Notes: generated by a model from the sequence alone, not told the origin. Shown: positions 16,201-24,524, counted from the first letter of the stretch. The stretch is DNA of 64,000 nt from Paucidesulfovibrio longus DSM 6739 (GCF_000420485.1 NZ_ATVA01000011.1:496001-560000); one strand, 5' to 3'. Translations and numbers: made by a program.

Positions 16201-18482
16201 ATTTGAAGTGCGCCCAGGAACAGGCCGCACGATGGCAGCAGGTCTTTGAGCGGGCGGATTTCGGGCTGGCCATTTCCCACGTCGAGGACAATGTCCTGGT
16301 TTCCGTGAACCCTTCCTTTGCGCGGCAGCGCGGCTACACCCCGGAGGAACTCGAGGGACGCCCCGTATACGACGTTTATCCCGATACCGTCCTGGAGGGC
16401 CTGCGCGAGACGATCGAGGAACTGGACAAAAGCGGGCACGGGGTTTTCGAGTCCGTGCACAAGCGCAAGGACGGCGGGACGTTCCCCGTGCTGGTCGAGA
16501 TCACCGTGCTCAGAAACGATGCGGGCCGTCCCATGATGCGCGTGGCGTACTGCCTCGACATCAGCGACCGGCGCGAGGCCGAGAGGGCCATGCGCGAAAG
16601 CGAGTTCAAGTTCCGCACCGTGGCGGACTATACATTCGACTGGGAATACTGGCGCACTCCGGACGGCAAGATGGCCTGGGTCTCGCCATCCTGCGAACGC
16701 GTCACGGGCTATTCGGTCGAGGATTTCAGTCAGGATCCTGACCTGATCCAGCGCATCATCCATCCGGATGATCTGGAAGCCTACAGGCGCCACCTTGCCG
16801 AGCCTGCGAGCGGGATGCGTCCGGCAGCGAGCCTCGACTTCCGCATTCGCCGCCGCGACGGCCAGGAGGTCTGGATCAGTCATCATTGCGTGGGACTGTC
16901 GGATTCGGACGGGAATTTCATGGGCAGGCGCGTCAGCAACCGCGACATCACGGGCCGCAAGCGCGCCGAGCTGGAGGTCCGAAACTGGGCCAAGTTCCCC
17001 GAAGAAAATCCCTCTCCGGTCATGCGCATCGGCGCGGACCTGCGCATCATCCATGCGAACCCCGCCAGCAGAGACTTCATGAACGCCTATTCCACCGGCG
17101 TCGGCCAGGCGTTCCCGGAGTCGCTGGCCGGAAACGTGGCCAAGGCGAGCGAGCTGGGGCATCCTCTCCACGTGGAGGTGCCGCTGGAGGAAAAGGTTCT
17201 GGACTTGGTCTTCGCGCCCGTGCGCGGGCAGGATTACGTCAACATCTACGGCGAGGACATCACCGAGCGCAAGAGGGCGGAGCTGGACATCCTGGCGGCG
17301 AGAGACGCGGCCCAGGCCGCGAACATGGCCAAGAGCGAATTTCTTGCGAACATGAGCCATGAAATCAGGACGCCTCTGAACGGGGTGCTGGGCATGCTGC
17401 ACCTGCTCAAGGAGGGCGTCACGCCCGAGGAGCAGATATCCTATTCCAACATGGCCCATGACTCAGCATGCAGGCTGCTCTCGCTGCTCAACGACATCCT
17501 GGACTTCTCGCGCATGGAGGCGGGCCGCATCACGCTGGTCGCGGCCGCATTCCGGCTCTCCGATGTCTTCGATTCCGTGGTCAACGTCTTTCAACTGGCC
17601 AGCAGATCGAAGCGGCTGGAACTCAAGTGCCGTATCGACTCCTCCATGCCCTGCATGCTCATGGGCGACGAAGCCCGCCTCAGGCAGATTCTCTTCAACC
17701 TTGTCGGCAACGCCATCAAGTTTACCACTGCCGGGTCCATCAGCGTGGACGCCTGGTCCAATCCCGTGGGCGAGGGCGGCGGCCGCGTGCATCTCTATAT
17801 CCGCGTCCGCGATACGGGCATCGGAATTCCCGACGACAAGGTGGACCACGTGTTTCAGCGTTTCACCCAGACAGACGCCTCCTATACCCGGCAATTCGAG
17901 GGAGCGGGACTGGGACTGGCCATCGTCAAGCGGCTCATGGAGGTCATGAACGGCGACATCGCCGTGGAGAGCAATATGGGGCAGGGCACGTCCATCTATC
18001 TGCATCTCCCCATGGAGACCGTGCCGAAGCCCGATGCAGCGAAATCGGGGCGGACCAGGGAGGGCGAAACCGATAACGAGTCCCTGCGGATTCTCGTGGC
18101 GGAAGATGAGCGGGTCAGCCGGGTGGCCATCCGCGCGCTGTTGACGCGTCTCGGCCATGAAGTGGTCTGCGTGGAAAACGGCCAGGAAGCGGTGGAGGAG
18201 TTGCTGCGCTCGCCCTTTGATTGCGTGTTCATGGATATCCAGATGCCGGAGTTGAACGGCGTGGAAGCCACGGAACGGATCAGGGCTTTGCCCGACGCGC
18301 CGGAACGCTCCAACGTCTGGATCGTCGCCCTGACCGCATATGCCCTGACAGGGGACCGGGAGAGATTCCTGTCCGTGGGCATGGACGACTACATCAGCAA
18401 ACCCGTGCAGATGGATCGTCTCGTCGAGACGCTTCGCCGGGTCAGCCGACGCAAGGCCGCGTCCCGCCGGACGACGCAGTAG
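13221..18482 (+). CDS. CheB-CheR-PAS hybrid histidine kinase
   Basis: A very large signalling protein of about 1750 residues. Domains in order: CheB methylesterase (catalytic Ser in GASAGGIE near 39, His in ITHLPSDKKS, Asp in GSGSDGTNG); CheR methyltransferase (SFFRDPDAF, then GCSTGEEAYSVAM near 327 and LVLCRNLLIYLN); a coiled coil rich in NEEL repeats (about 661-727); several PAS domains (about 730-1360); histidine kinase with the phospho-His H1380 in MSHEIRTPLNG; ATPase with GNAIKFT and GLGLAIVKRL; and a C-terminal receiver with phospho-acceptor D1672. No CheB receiver domain precedes the esterase. There is no signal peptide or membrane helix, so it is cytosolic. The start is uncertain (ATG 13221 or 13227, TTG 13191). 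Its stimulus and output are unknown. Confidence 0.9.
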   Translation: MDMCARRSPRSNPADSDSDQKTVGSALPVPFPVVALGASAGGIETLRELLRHITEIPEAALVVITHLPSDKKSRMAEILAGFTSIPVREAEDVTPLASGVLYTIPAGREVIVEGGVLKLVPPGNNLSYRIIDRFLDSLASDQGANAACVILSGSGSDGTNGAMRLAKAGGLVLVQDPAEAMHSGMPRSAMESGAADAILSLEELGSKITLLSASRNKEKPPEGKLIEKILGLLQSQTGQDLSGYRPSTIARRISKRRFLTGHDQLEGYAKELEGNSEELLLLFKSLFIGVTSFFRDPDAFDVLREQALPRLFADRGEDEPVRVWIAGCSTGEEAYSVAMLMDEYLERTGQRCGMKIFATDIDQEAIEFARKGSYPLRKLQGVSEAHAKRYFKRTSKTASVHPRLRERIVFVHHNLLQDPPFLHMDLVLCRNLLIYLNPALQQKALALLVSALNPGGFLFLGSAETLDLGSLQLEAIDKKWRLFRSRSGAERSSLRKAMALRRAMSFPSIPEVPTLQQPKKPSSVAAEALLRHFSPSAVLVSPELLVLHLSGDTQPYLSLNAGEPSLHLLKLVRKELRLHLRSAFKSVEKSGKPNVVHAVRLSGEPSRLTDIFVDPVFSEDGTLTAYLVIFKDSASVSGDVAESEPECFSESGIVMRYEDELQLAHGQLQKAIEEYEYLNEELRASNEELISMNEELQSSNEEMDASREELQSLNEELTGKVEELAQAHGLVENLLRSTNVPTVFLDRDYRVMRSTPQAVEIFHMAVSDQGRPLAEVKVRVPDDHLQADAERVLLENVEVERELLDEEGRSFIKRVFPYRGVRGSVEGVVLTYTDVTKLKAAEAVLRRSNEELESLVAERTEQLELARKDSESRAMELEAIMEQTPAAVWITRDSEARSITANQAGYRILRMEPGSNVSKTAPESSYRAMRGEVELALDDLPLQRSSRGELVVGEELDLHFGDGEVRTILGNSAPLQDAKGEITGAVGVFLDITDLKCAQEQAARWQQVFERADFGLAISHVEDNVLVSVNPSFARQRGYTPEELEGRPVYDVYPDTVLEGLRETIEELDKSGHGVFESVHKRKDGGTFPVLVEITVLRNDAGRPMMRVAYCLDISDRREAERAMRESEFKFRTVADYTFDWEYWRTPDGKMAWVSPSCERVTGYSVEDFSQDPDLIQRIIHPDDLEAYRRHLAEPASGMRPAASLDFRIRRRDGQEVWISHHCVGLSDSDGNFMGRRVSNRDITGRKRAELEVRNWAKFPEENPSPVMRIGADLRIIHANPASRDFMNAYSTGVGQAFPESLAGNVAKASELGHPLHVEVPLEEKVLDLVFAPVRGQDYVNIYGEDITERKRAELDILAARDAAQAANMAKSEFLANMSHEIRTPLNGVLGMLHLLKEGVTPEEQISYSNMAHDSACRLLSLLNDILDFSRMEAGRITLVAAAFRLSDVFDSVVNVFQLASRSKRLELKCRIDSSMPCMLMGDEARLRQILFNLVGNAIKFTTAGSISVDAWSNPVGEGGGRVHLYIRVRDTGIGIPDDKVDHVFQRFTQTDASYTRQFEGAGLGLAIVKRLMEVMNGDIAVESNMGQGTSIYLHLPMETVPKPDAAKSGRTREGETDNESLRILVAEDERVSRVAIRALLTRLGHEVVCVENGQEAVEELLRSPFDCVFMDIQMPELNGVEATERIRALPDAPERSNVWIVALTAYALTGDRERFLSVGMDDYISKPVQMDRLVETLRRVSRRKAASRRTTQ

Positions 18483-18580
18483 GCCTGCCGGAGCGCGCGG
18501 ACCTTCGCCGCATTCGGTTTGTGAAGACCCATTCCAACAACGAGACGTCCGAATTCTCGACGAACTGCATCGGGGGAGAC

Positions 18581-20254
18581 ATGAGCGGTCTGCGCAGAGG
18601 CTGGAAGGTTTTTTCGGAGCGGGGAAGATTCGCTGCATTGCTTGCGCTGCTGCTTGCGGTCTGGGGCTTTTGCCTGACTGGGACCGCGCGGGCCGAAACG
18701 TTCCGGCTGACCATTCTGCACACCAACGACATTCATGCCCATCTGGCACCCTTCGACAAGTACGGCGCGCAGTGCTCGCCGGAAAAGGATGCCGCGGGCG
18801 AGTGTGCCGGCGGGGCCGCGCGGCTGGCCGCGGCCGTGGCCGCTGTTCGGGGCGAACGGCCCAACGTGGTCCTTTTCGACGCCGGCGACCAGTTTCAGGG
18901 GACGCTTTTCTATACGAAATACAAGGGCCTCGCCTGCGCCGCGTTGATGAATCTTCTGGGATATGACGCCATGACCCTCGGCAACCACGAGTTCGACGAC
19001 GGTCCGGCCTCCCTTGCCGAGTTTCTCAAGCAAATCCGTTTTCCGGCCGTGTCCTCGAATCTGAGAATGGCCTCGGCCTCCCCGCTCGTCGGGTTGATCC
19101 GTCCCTGGGTCATGCTGGACGTCAACGGGCGCAAGGTCGGCGTGGTGGGGGTTTCGCATCCGCAAACGCCTATGATGTCCAGTCCGGGGCTGTCGCAGTT
19201 CTTTTTTGAGCCGAACGCGTCCGTTACGATGGGCGTGTACGAGCTGCGGCGCGCCGGAGCGAACATCATCATCGTCCTCAGCCACCTGGGCCTGGAGGGC
19301 GACAAGAAGCTGGCCACGAGGATGGGCGGCATGGACGTGATCGTGGGCGGCCACAGCCACGTGCTGCTGGCCAACGGCGATCCGGAGGCCGTCGGCCCCT
19401 GCCCCCTGGTCCAGGAAGGACCGGACGGCGAGCCGGTGCTCCTGGTGACGGCCGGATATTGGGGGCGTTATCTCGGCGTGCTTGAGGTTGAGTTCGACGA
19501 GCAGGGGAGGATATTGTCTTCGGCGGGCAACCCGTTGCCCATGGACGCGAAGGCTCCCAAGGATCCGGCTGCGGCCGCCGAGGTGGAGCGCCTGGAAGCC
19601 TCGCTGCGCACGTTGCAGACCCGCGTGCTCGGCCAGACGCTGAAGCCCATGAGCTCCGAGGACTGCCGCGCGCGTGAGTGCCTTCCCGGCGATCTCCGGG
19701 CGGATGCGATCCTTGCCGAATCCGCGCGGCATGGCGTGGTCGCGGCGCTGGTCAACGGCGGCAGCGTGCGAAGCGGTTTCGCCGCGGGGCCGATCACGTT
19801 CGGGGACGTGCTTTCAGCCTATCCCTTCACCGACAACGTGGTCGAGCTGACCCTCTCCGGAGCCGACCTGCGTGCGGTTCTGGAACACGGACTTTCCGCC
19901 CTGGGCGGGTACGAGGGGACCGGGCGGTTTCTTCAGGTCGCGGGGATTCGTTACCGCTTCGATTCCCGTCGTCCCGCTGGAAAACGCCTGCTGGAGGCAA
20001 GCGTCGTCGGTCCGGACGGAACAACGCTCCCGCTGGCGGACGCGGCGGAATACCGTGTCGCCCTGTCGCGTTTTCTCTATCGCGGGGGAGACAGCTACTC
20101 GATCTTTGCCGAACGCGGAAAGGACGTGTTTCTCGACGGCAAGACGATGACCACGGTCATGGAGGAGTACGTGTCCGCCCATTCGCCGCTGGCCCTGGAA
20201 CCGGACGGGCGCGTCCTGGACCTTGCGCACGGAGTGCCGTCCCAGGCTCCCTGA
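18581..20254 (+). CDS. Periplasmic 5'-nucleotidase/metallophosphatase (UshA-like)
   Basis: A 557-residue exported hydrolase that removes phosphate from nucleotides or related esters. The first 38 residues are a signal peptide ending TGTARA. The metallophosphatase half has the metal ligands in HTNDIHAHL, DAGDQFQGT, LGNHEFDDG, LSHLGLEGD and VGGHSHV. The C-terminal 5'-nucleotidase domain (about 320-540) has NGGSVRSGF and the DVLSAYPFTDNVVELTLSG substrate segment. ATG 18581 follows GGGGGAGAC. It stands alone, 98 nt after the giant kinase gene. Exact substrate is not shown. Confidence 0.92.
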   Translation: MSGLRRGWKVFSERGRFAALLALLLAVWGFCLTGTARAETFRLTILHTNDIHAHLAPFDKYGAQCSPEKDAAGECAGGAARLAAAVAAVRGERPNVVLFDAGDQFQGTLFYTKYKGLACAALMNLLGYDAMTLGNHEFDDGPASLAEFLKQIRFPAVSSNLRMASASPLVGLIRPWVMLDVNGRKVGVVGVSHPQTPMMSSPGLSQFFFEPNASVTMGVYELRRAGANIIIVLSHLGLEGDKKLATRMGGMDVIVGGHSHVLLANGDPEAVGPCPLVQEGPDGEPVLLVTAGYWGRYLGVLEVEFDEQGRILSSAGNPLPMDAKAPKDPAAAAEVERLEASLRTLQTRVLGQTLKPMSSEDCRARECLPGDLRADAILAESARHGVVAALVNGGSVRSGFAAGPITFGDVLSAYPFTDNVVELTLSGADLRAVLEHGLSALGGYEGTGRFLQVAGIRYRFDSRRPAGKRLLEASVVGPDGTTLPLADAAEYRVALSRFLYRGGDSYSIFAERGKDVFLDGKTMTTVMEEYVSAHSPLALEPDGRVLDLAHGVPSQAP

Positions 20255-20551
20255 CGCGCGCGGCGCAGCGCGCCGGTTCATGCGGCCGTCGGGCGGCGCA
20301 GCAGGCCATGCAGCGTGCGGCCGCCTGAGCGTCGGCTCATGCTTTCGGCAATCCCTGAAATCGGACGGGGAGGCGCGGCACAGCCCCTGAACCGCGTCAG
20401 ACCCTTGTGTCCGCAGTTCAGCGCCTTTCGCGCCCATGCCCTTATCTCTCCCATTCCGCTCTCCGAGCTGCGGATTCGGTCGGTGCGTCCCGTGCCGACG
20501 AGATCTTCTGCCGCCATGCGGAAAAACTTTCGTCTCTTTGGGAAAGAAGGC
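20255..20551. other. Gap before the flavodoxin promoter
   Basis: No gene is supported between the nucleotidase stop and the Fur-box promoter. It is GC-rich near the nucleotidase and has no T-tailed hairpin that would make a clear terminator. Confidence 0.4.
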
Positions 20552-20580
20552 TTGCATATGAAAATGAATTTCATTATCAA
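20552..20580 (+). promoter_or_regulatory. Flavodoxin promoter with overlapping Fur box
   Basis: GAAAATGAATTTCATTATC at 20560-20578 matches 15 of 19 positions of the classic Fur consensus and has a perfect ATGAA-T-TTCAT core. A promoter-like TTGCAT (20552-20557), 17-nt spacer and TATCAA (20575-20580) encloses it, so bound Fur would block RNA polymerase. It lies 40 nt before the flavodoxin start. Confidence 0.85.
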
Positions 20581-20619
20581 GCAAGGCAGGTCAAGCAGCA
20601 AAGAACGAAAGGAGACAAA

Positions 20620-21069
20620 ATGAAAACGCGTGTCGTATATGGATCGTCCACCGGAAACACCGAGACGGTGGCGCATTGGATCGCGGGAGTTCTGCGCAAA
20701 GGCGGAGCGGATACGGAAGTCCTGGACGCGGCGAAGACCCGCCCCGAAGGATTGGCAGAGGGAGTCGACCTGCTCCTGCTCGGTTCGTCCACCTGGGGAG
20801 AAGATGAAATCGAATTGCAGGACGACTTCGTTCCCTTGTTCGAGCGGCTGGAGCTGGCCGGACTGCGTGGGGCGCGTGTCGCTGTCTTTGGTTGCGGGAG
20901 CAGTGAATACGCCTTCTTTTGCGGAGCTGTGGATGCCATTGAATCGCGGGTGGGCGAGCTGGGAGCGAGGCTGGTCCATGAATCCCTGCGCGTTGACGGC
21001 GACCCGGTCCAGGGCGAAGTCGAGGCCTGGGCCGAGGCCCTGCTGGGCGCTTTCCAGGAGGATTGCTGA
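20620..21069 (+). CDS. Flavodoxin
   Basis: A 149-residue FMN-binding electron carrier, the same length and pattern as Desulfovibrio flavodoxins. The FMN phosphate loop is GSSTGNTE (residues 9-16), the 60s loop LLGSSTWGEDEIELQDDF carries the flavin-stacking Trp, and the 90s loop is FGCGSSEYAFFCGAVD with the stacking aromatic. It replaces ferredoxin as a low-potential carrier when iron is scarce, which agrees with the Fur box in its promoter. ATG 20620 follows GAAAGGAG. Two TPR-like genes follow closely and probably share its transcript. Confidence 0.96.
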   Translation: MKTRVVYGSSTGNTETVAHWIAGVLRKGGADTEVLDAAKTRPEGLAEGVDLLLLGSSTWGEDEIELQDDFVPLFERLELAGLRGARVAVFGCGSSEYAFFCGAVDAIESRVGELGARLVHESLRVDGDPVQGEVEAWAEALLGAFQEDC

Positions 21070-21070
21070 G

Positions 21071-21517
21071 ATGGGATGCGAAGGGAAGTGCCCTGGAAAG
21101 GGGACGTGCTCCGGCAAGTGCCGCGCGCTCGGACGGGTAGGGGACCTCTGCCGCAGCGGCATGGCGCTGGTGCAGGTCGGCGACTCCGGCGTTGCCGAGC
21201 GTATTCTGCGCTTCGCCCTGGAAATGACGCGCGAACACGAACTTGGTCCCGTGCTTGAGGCCAAGGCAGCCAACGGTCTTGGCCTGGCGATGCGTGCGAG
21301 CGGCAAGCTGGACGAGGCATTGGGCGAATTCACCACGGCTTTGCACCTGATCGGGGGGCGGCTCGGTGTCGAAAACCGACTCTACGGCGTGATTCGCGGA
21401 AACTATTTGCAGGTGTTGGCTGAACAGGAGCGGAGCGCCGTGCGCCGGCTCCCGCAGGAAGAAGATGGGGCGTGCAGGGGCGTGCGCGTCCAGGGAGGTG
21501 CGACATGCCGGAATTGA
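21071..21517 (+). CDS. Cys-rich, TPR-like protein next to flavodoxin
   Basis: A 148-residue protein of unknown function. It starts with a Cys/Gly/Lys-rich segment (GCEGKCPGKGTCSGKC) holding four Cys residues that could bind a metal or cluster. The middle (about residues 25-115) has helical repeats with the spacing of tetratricopeptide repeats (LGLAMRASGKLDEALGEFTTAL). ATG 21071 lies one nt after the flavodoxin stop, with AGGAGG 8 nt before it, so it is in the iron-responsive operon. It overlaps the next gene by 13 nt. A role in iron-limited electron transfer or in handling flavodoxin is an inference. Confidence 0.75.
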   Translation: MGCEGKCPGKGTCSGKCRALGRVGDLCRSGMALVQVGDSGVAERILRFALEMTREHELGPVLEAKAANGLGLAMRASGKLDEALGEFTTALHLIGGRLGVENRLYGVIRGNYLQVLAEQERSAVRRLPQEEDGACRGVRVQGGATCRN

Positions 21518-21825
21518 AGGCAATCGCGGCGTACAATCGTCGCGCCATGCAGGCGGCTGAAGAGGGCAGGCTGGAGCAGGCCTTGTTGAATCTCGCCATG
21601 GCGCTGCGGCTCGCGCGTGAAATCAAGCGGGGGCAATTGGAATCGTATTCCAAAGGGAACATGGGCCTCGTCTACCTCATGGCCGGAAAGAAACGCGAAG
21701 CCGCCGCCTGCTTTCGGCTGGCCCTGCAACGGGCCAGTTCGGAATACGGCTCCCGGCACCTGATCTGCCATGTTTTGCGAAACAACATCAGAAGGATGAG
21801 ACAAGCAACGAGCCGCGCGGCCTGA
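21505..21825 (+). CDS. Small TPR-like protein in the flavodoxin operon
   Basis: A 106-residue protein made largely of two helical hairpins (MQAAEEGRLEQALLNLAMAL and GLVYLMAGKKREAAACFRLAL), a TPR-type pattern with the usual small and aromatic positions. It overlaps the preceding Cys-rich gene by 13 nt in another frame, and GGAGG precedes ATG 21505. It is similar in style to its upstream neighbour but lacks the Cys-rich head. Probably a scaffold or partner protein; no catalytic residues are evident. Confidence 0.7.
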   Translation: MPELKAIAAYNRRAMQAAEEGRLEQALLNLAMALRLAREIKRGQLESYSKGNMGLVYLMAGKKREAAACFRLALQRASSEYGSRHLICHVLRNNIRRMRQATSRAA

Positions 21826-21932
21826 CATGCAGGTTGCGAAAATGCGCGATCCGCATGAGCGCGCTTGACCCTCGCGGCCCGGAGACGTAGACAGGCTAAG
21901 GCTTGGTTACATGTCGGGCCGTCGGGGAGTTC

Positions 21933-22565
21933 ATGAAGCAGAGCATTTGGAGAGTCATTTTCGCCTGCGTGTTGCTGGCGCTGCTGGGAGCGGTCGATGC
22001 GTTCGCCTTCGGTCCGGGGGACGAGTTTTTCCTCGCGGGCGTCGAGCTGGATGCCCGTGGACGACCAGCCGAGGCGGTGGAGGCCTATACGGAAGCGATC
22101 AAACGATGCCCGGCGGACTACGAGGCATTTCTCAACCGCGGCGCGGCGTACGTGCTCCTGGAGCAGTACGAGCTCGCCATCGGGGATTTCACGGAAGTCA
22201 TCAGGCTGCATCCCGCGGATACGGACGCCTGGTACAACCGGGGCGCCTGCTGGACCGAGATGGGGCGCTACGCCGAGGCCGTGAAGGACTACGACGAAGC
22301 CTTGCGGCTCGATCCCATGGACGCGGACGCCTATTACAACCGGGGGTACGCCCTTTTGCGCCTGGGCAGGCGCGAGGAAGGCGTGCACGATTTCCGCTCG
22401 GTGGTGCGCCTGGAACCCACGGCCGGGGACGCGCGCGAGCAGCTCGGACTGGCTTTCTGGGAGCAGGGCGACCTCGACCGGGCCTGCCCGGAATTGCAGG
22501 AAGCCTGCGATCTGGGCGCTTGCGAGGGGCTGGAGCTGGCCCGCGAAAAACGCCACTGCCGCTGA
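21933..22565 (+). CDS. Exported TPR protein
   Basis: A 210-residue protein with an N-terminal signal peptide (VIFACVLLALLGAVDAFA) and then at least four tetratricopeptide repeats (for example YNRGACWTEMGRYAEAVKDY and YNRGYALLRLGRREEGVHDF). TPR proteins of this type mediate protein contacts in the periplasm or at the inner membrane. The C-terminus has two Cys residues (about 190 and 195) within a SEL1-like ACPELQEACDLGACEG segment. ATG 21933 is preceded by GGGGAG. It lies 107 nt after the flavodoxin operon and may or may not share its transcript. Confidence 0.78.
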   Translation: MKQSIWRVIFACVLLALLGAVDAFAFGPGDEFFLAGVELDARGRPAEAVEAYTEAIKRCPADYEAFLNRGAAYVLLEQYELAIGDFTEVIRLHPADTDAWYNRGACWTEMGRYAEAVKDYDEALRLDPMDADAYYNRGYALLRLGRREEGVHDFRSVVRLEPTAGDAREQLGLAFWEQGDLDRACPELQEACDLGACEGLELAREKRHCR

Positions 22566-22603
22566 CGTTTCCCCGCCGTTCTCTGCGGCCCGCAGCAAGG
22601 ATG

Positions 22604-22632
22604 AGCCCCGCCTTCCCTGGGAAGACGGGGCT
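22604..22632. terminator. Terminator between convergent genes
   Basis: AGCCCCG and CGGGGCT, extended inward by TTCCC/GGGAA with a small internal mismatch, form a hairpin between the TPR gene (plus) and the gene ending at 22657 (minus). T tracts are short. Confidence 0.6.
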
Positions 22633-22656
22633 TCAAAATGGCGTCCGGTCCCGCAC

Positions 22657-23016
22657 CTATCCGTTTTTGTTCACGATGGATCCCAGCCCGGCGTGTGCGC
22701 CGAGCACCTGCTCCTGGAAGGAGTAGTTGGCATCCTTGGCCCCTGTGACGGGGTCGGAATTCATGGTGTTCAGGGTCTGGCTTACGACGGCCGCGCCGAA
22801 GGTCTGCTTGTCGGTCGGCGTACTGCCGCCGATCAGGTTCCGCACGTTGAATTCCATGCCTTGGTCAACCTTGGAGGCAAGTGTCGTCATGGCTTCACTG
22901 CCTGGAAGCATTCCTCCGGGCCTGCCCATTTCCTGGAGCGAGTTCCTGATGAGTTCCTGGCCGGACCCGGCCCAGTCCATCATTCCCCCGACTCCGCTGC
23001 CTTCGATTGCGGACAT
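22657..23016 (-). CDS. Uncharacterised 119-residue protein
   Basis: I do not recognise this protein. It has no signal peptide or membrane helix, no Cys, and a composition rich in Gly, Ser, Met and Asn. The start MSAIEGSGVGGMMDWAGSG and the C-terminal QTLNTMNSDP segment suggest flexible, possibly amphipathic regions like those of small secreted or assembly-related proteins. ATG 23016 has a very strong GGAGGGGAG site, which supports real translation. It is the last gene of the minus-strand group with mazG and cvpA, 99 nt after mazG. Confidence 0.6.
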   Translation of the reverse strand: MSAIEGSGVGGMMDWAGSGQELIRNSLQEMGRPGGMLPGSEAMTTLASKVDQGMEFNVRNLIGGSTPTDKQTFGAAVVSQTLNTMNSDPVTGAKDANYSFQEQVLGAHAGLGSIVNKNG

Positions 23017-23115
23017 GGCGCTCCCCTCCTTTGCGGGACAAAGCGACGCCTATACGCCTTATCGGCCGCAAAGCGTGAATCTTTAGGGGCGGACAGACGG
23101 TTCGCAACCGATTTG

Positions 23116-23910
23116 TCAGTCCCGCTCCCCGGATTTGGCCTTGTCCCAGAGCGCGTTCATGGATTCGAGGTCCATGTCCGCCAGCTCTTTGCCCTCGGCC
23201 TTGGCGCTGCGCTCCATGTGTCCGAATCGGCTCAGGAACTTGCGGTTGGCGAAATCCAGGGCCGCGTTGGCCTTGATGCCCTTGCGGCGGCCCAGCTCCA
23301 CGAGGGTGAAAAGATAGTCCCCGAATTCCCGTTCCATGGCTTCGGCGTCGCCGGAAGCCTCGGCCTCGCGCCATTCCGCCCATTCCGATTCGAGCTGGCG
23401 TTCCAGGTCCGCGTCGCTTTCCCAGGTGAAGCCCGCGCGGGCGGCCTTGGAGTGGATGCGGTAGGATTTCAGCAGCGGGGGAAGTCCCTTGGGCAGCGAG
23501 TCGAAGACGCCGGGCAGCGTGCCCTGCACGTCCGTTTTTTCCGAACGCTTGATCCGCTCCCAGGCGCGGAGCAGCTCGGCCTGGTCCTTGAATTCGGTGT
23601 CGGAAAAAACGTGCGGGTGGCGGCGGATCATCTTGGCCCGGTTCTCGTCCATGGCCTCCTCGATGCGGAATTCACCCTGCCGCTCGTAGAGATGGGCGAT
23701 GAAGAGCAGGAGGAAGAGCACGTCGCCCAGTTCCTCGCGGGCTTCGTCCGCATTGCCGGAACGCACGGCCTCCACCAGCTCGAAGGCCTCCTCCACGACA
23801 TAGTCGCAAAGGGAGAGCGGCGTCTGCTCGCGGTCCCAGGGGCAGCCGTCCGGCCCGGTCAGGGTTTCGATGATTTCGCGCAGTCGGGAAAAGGAATCGT
23901 TGTTGCTCAT
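23116..23910 (-). CDS. mazG: Nucleoside triphosphate pyrophosphohydrolase MazG
   Basis: A 264-residue enzyme that hydrolyses non-canonical or excess NTPs to NMP and diphosphate. The MazG fold is duplicated: the N-terminal domain has CPWDREQTPLSL and the metal-binding EEAFELVEAV and EELGDVLFLLLF helices; the second has AGFTWESDADLERQLESEWAEWREAE and EFGDYLFTLVELGRR. Length matches the full-size bacterial protein. ATG 23910 is used; the frame upstream is shadow. It follows cvpA by 122 nt on the same strand. Confidence 0.93.
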   Translation of the reverse strand: MSNNDSFSRLREIIETLTGPDGCPWDREQTPLSLCDYVVEEAFELVEAVRSGNADEAREELGDVLFLLLFIAHLYERQGEFRIEEAMDENRAKMIRRHPHVFSDTEFKDQAELLRAWERIKRSEKTDVQGTLPGVFDSLPKGLPPLLKSYRIHSKAARAGFTWESDADLERQLESEWAEWREAEASGDAEAMEREFGDYLFTLVELGRRKGIKANAALDFANRKFLSRFGHMERSAKAEGKELADMDLESMNALWDKAKSGERD

Positions 23911-24032
23911 GATGGCCGTTCTGTAGGTTGTGGGTTGTGGGAAAAGCGCCGCGCAGCCGCGCGAAGGCGGAACGGGCGAGGGGCGCTGCCTTTCCCCGGA
24001 AGCGGGAGCGGAGCGCCGGACGTCGAGGTAGA

Positions 24033-24524
24033 TCAGGCCCCGCCGCGCAGAAGCTGGCGGATCCCGTCCGGCAGGGCCAGGGCGAGCATGCGCATCCCCG
24101 GCAGCAGCAGGGGAGCCAGAGCCGACTCCTGGTGCAGCGCCGCGTTCGGGGCCACGGTGCGCACGAGGTAGAGCACGGCCAGGCAGGCCAGATAGCCCTC
24201 GGCAAGGCCGAAGGCGAAGCCCAGCCCCTTGTCCACGGGACCGATGGGACTGTAGGTCAGCATGTCCGAAAGCAGCTTGGCCGCGACCCAGACCAGCCCG
24301 ACCGTCCCCAGAAAGGTCACCAGGGCCGCAGCGGCCTGCACGGTTTCCGGGTTCTGGATGTGTACGGCCAGATGCGGGGCCACGTATCCGCTCAGGTGGC
24401 GGACGGCGAGCATGCCCAGGATGATCGCGCCCAGGGAGAGCGCTTCCTTGACCAGTCCGCGGAAAAGGCCCCGGAATCCGAGCAAGGCCATGAGGGACAG
24501 GAAAATGACGTCGAGTGTGTTCAT
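24033..24524 (-). CDS. cvpA: CvpA-family membrane protein
   Basis: A 163-residue inner membrane protein with four hydrophobic segments. The start MNTLDVIFLSLMALLGFRGLFRGLVKE fits the CvpA pattern of an N-terminal helix followed by Arg/Gly-rich turn. CvpA was found as a factor for colicin V production and is linked to envelope stress resistance; its molecular role is not settled. ATG 24524 follows GGAGATACA. It is divergent from the rfbC-like gene with 154 nt between and precedes mazG on the minus strand. Confidence 0.8.
   Translation of the reverse strand: MNTLDVIFLSLMALLGFRGLFRGLVKEALSLGAIILGMLAVRHLSGYVAPHLAVHIQNPETVQAAAALVTFLGTVGLVWVAAKLLSDMLTYSPIGPVDKGLGFAFGLAEGYLACLAVLYLVRTVAPNAALHQESALAPLLLPGMRMLALALPDGIRQLLRGGA

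Noticed and set aside
13818-17459. 1213-codon open frame on the minus strand
   Set aside because: It lies wholly inside the CheB-CheR kinase gene on the other strand and has shadow-like composition.
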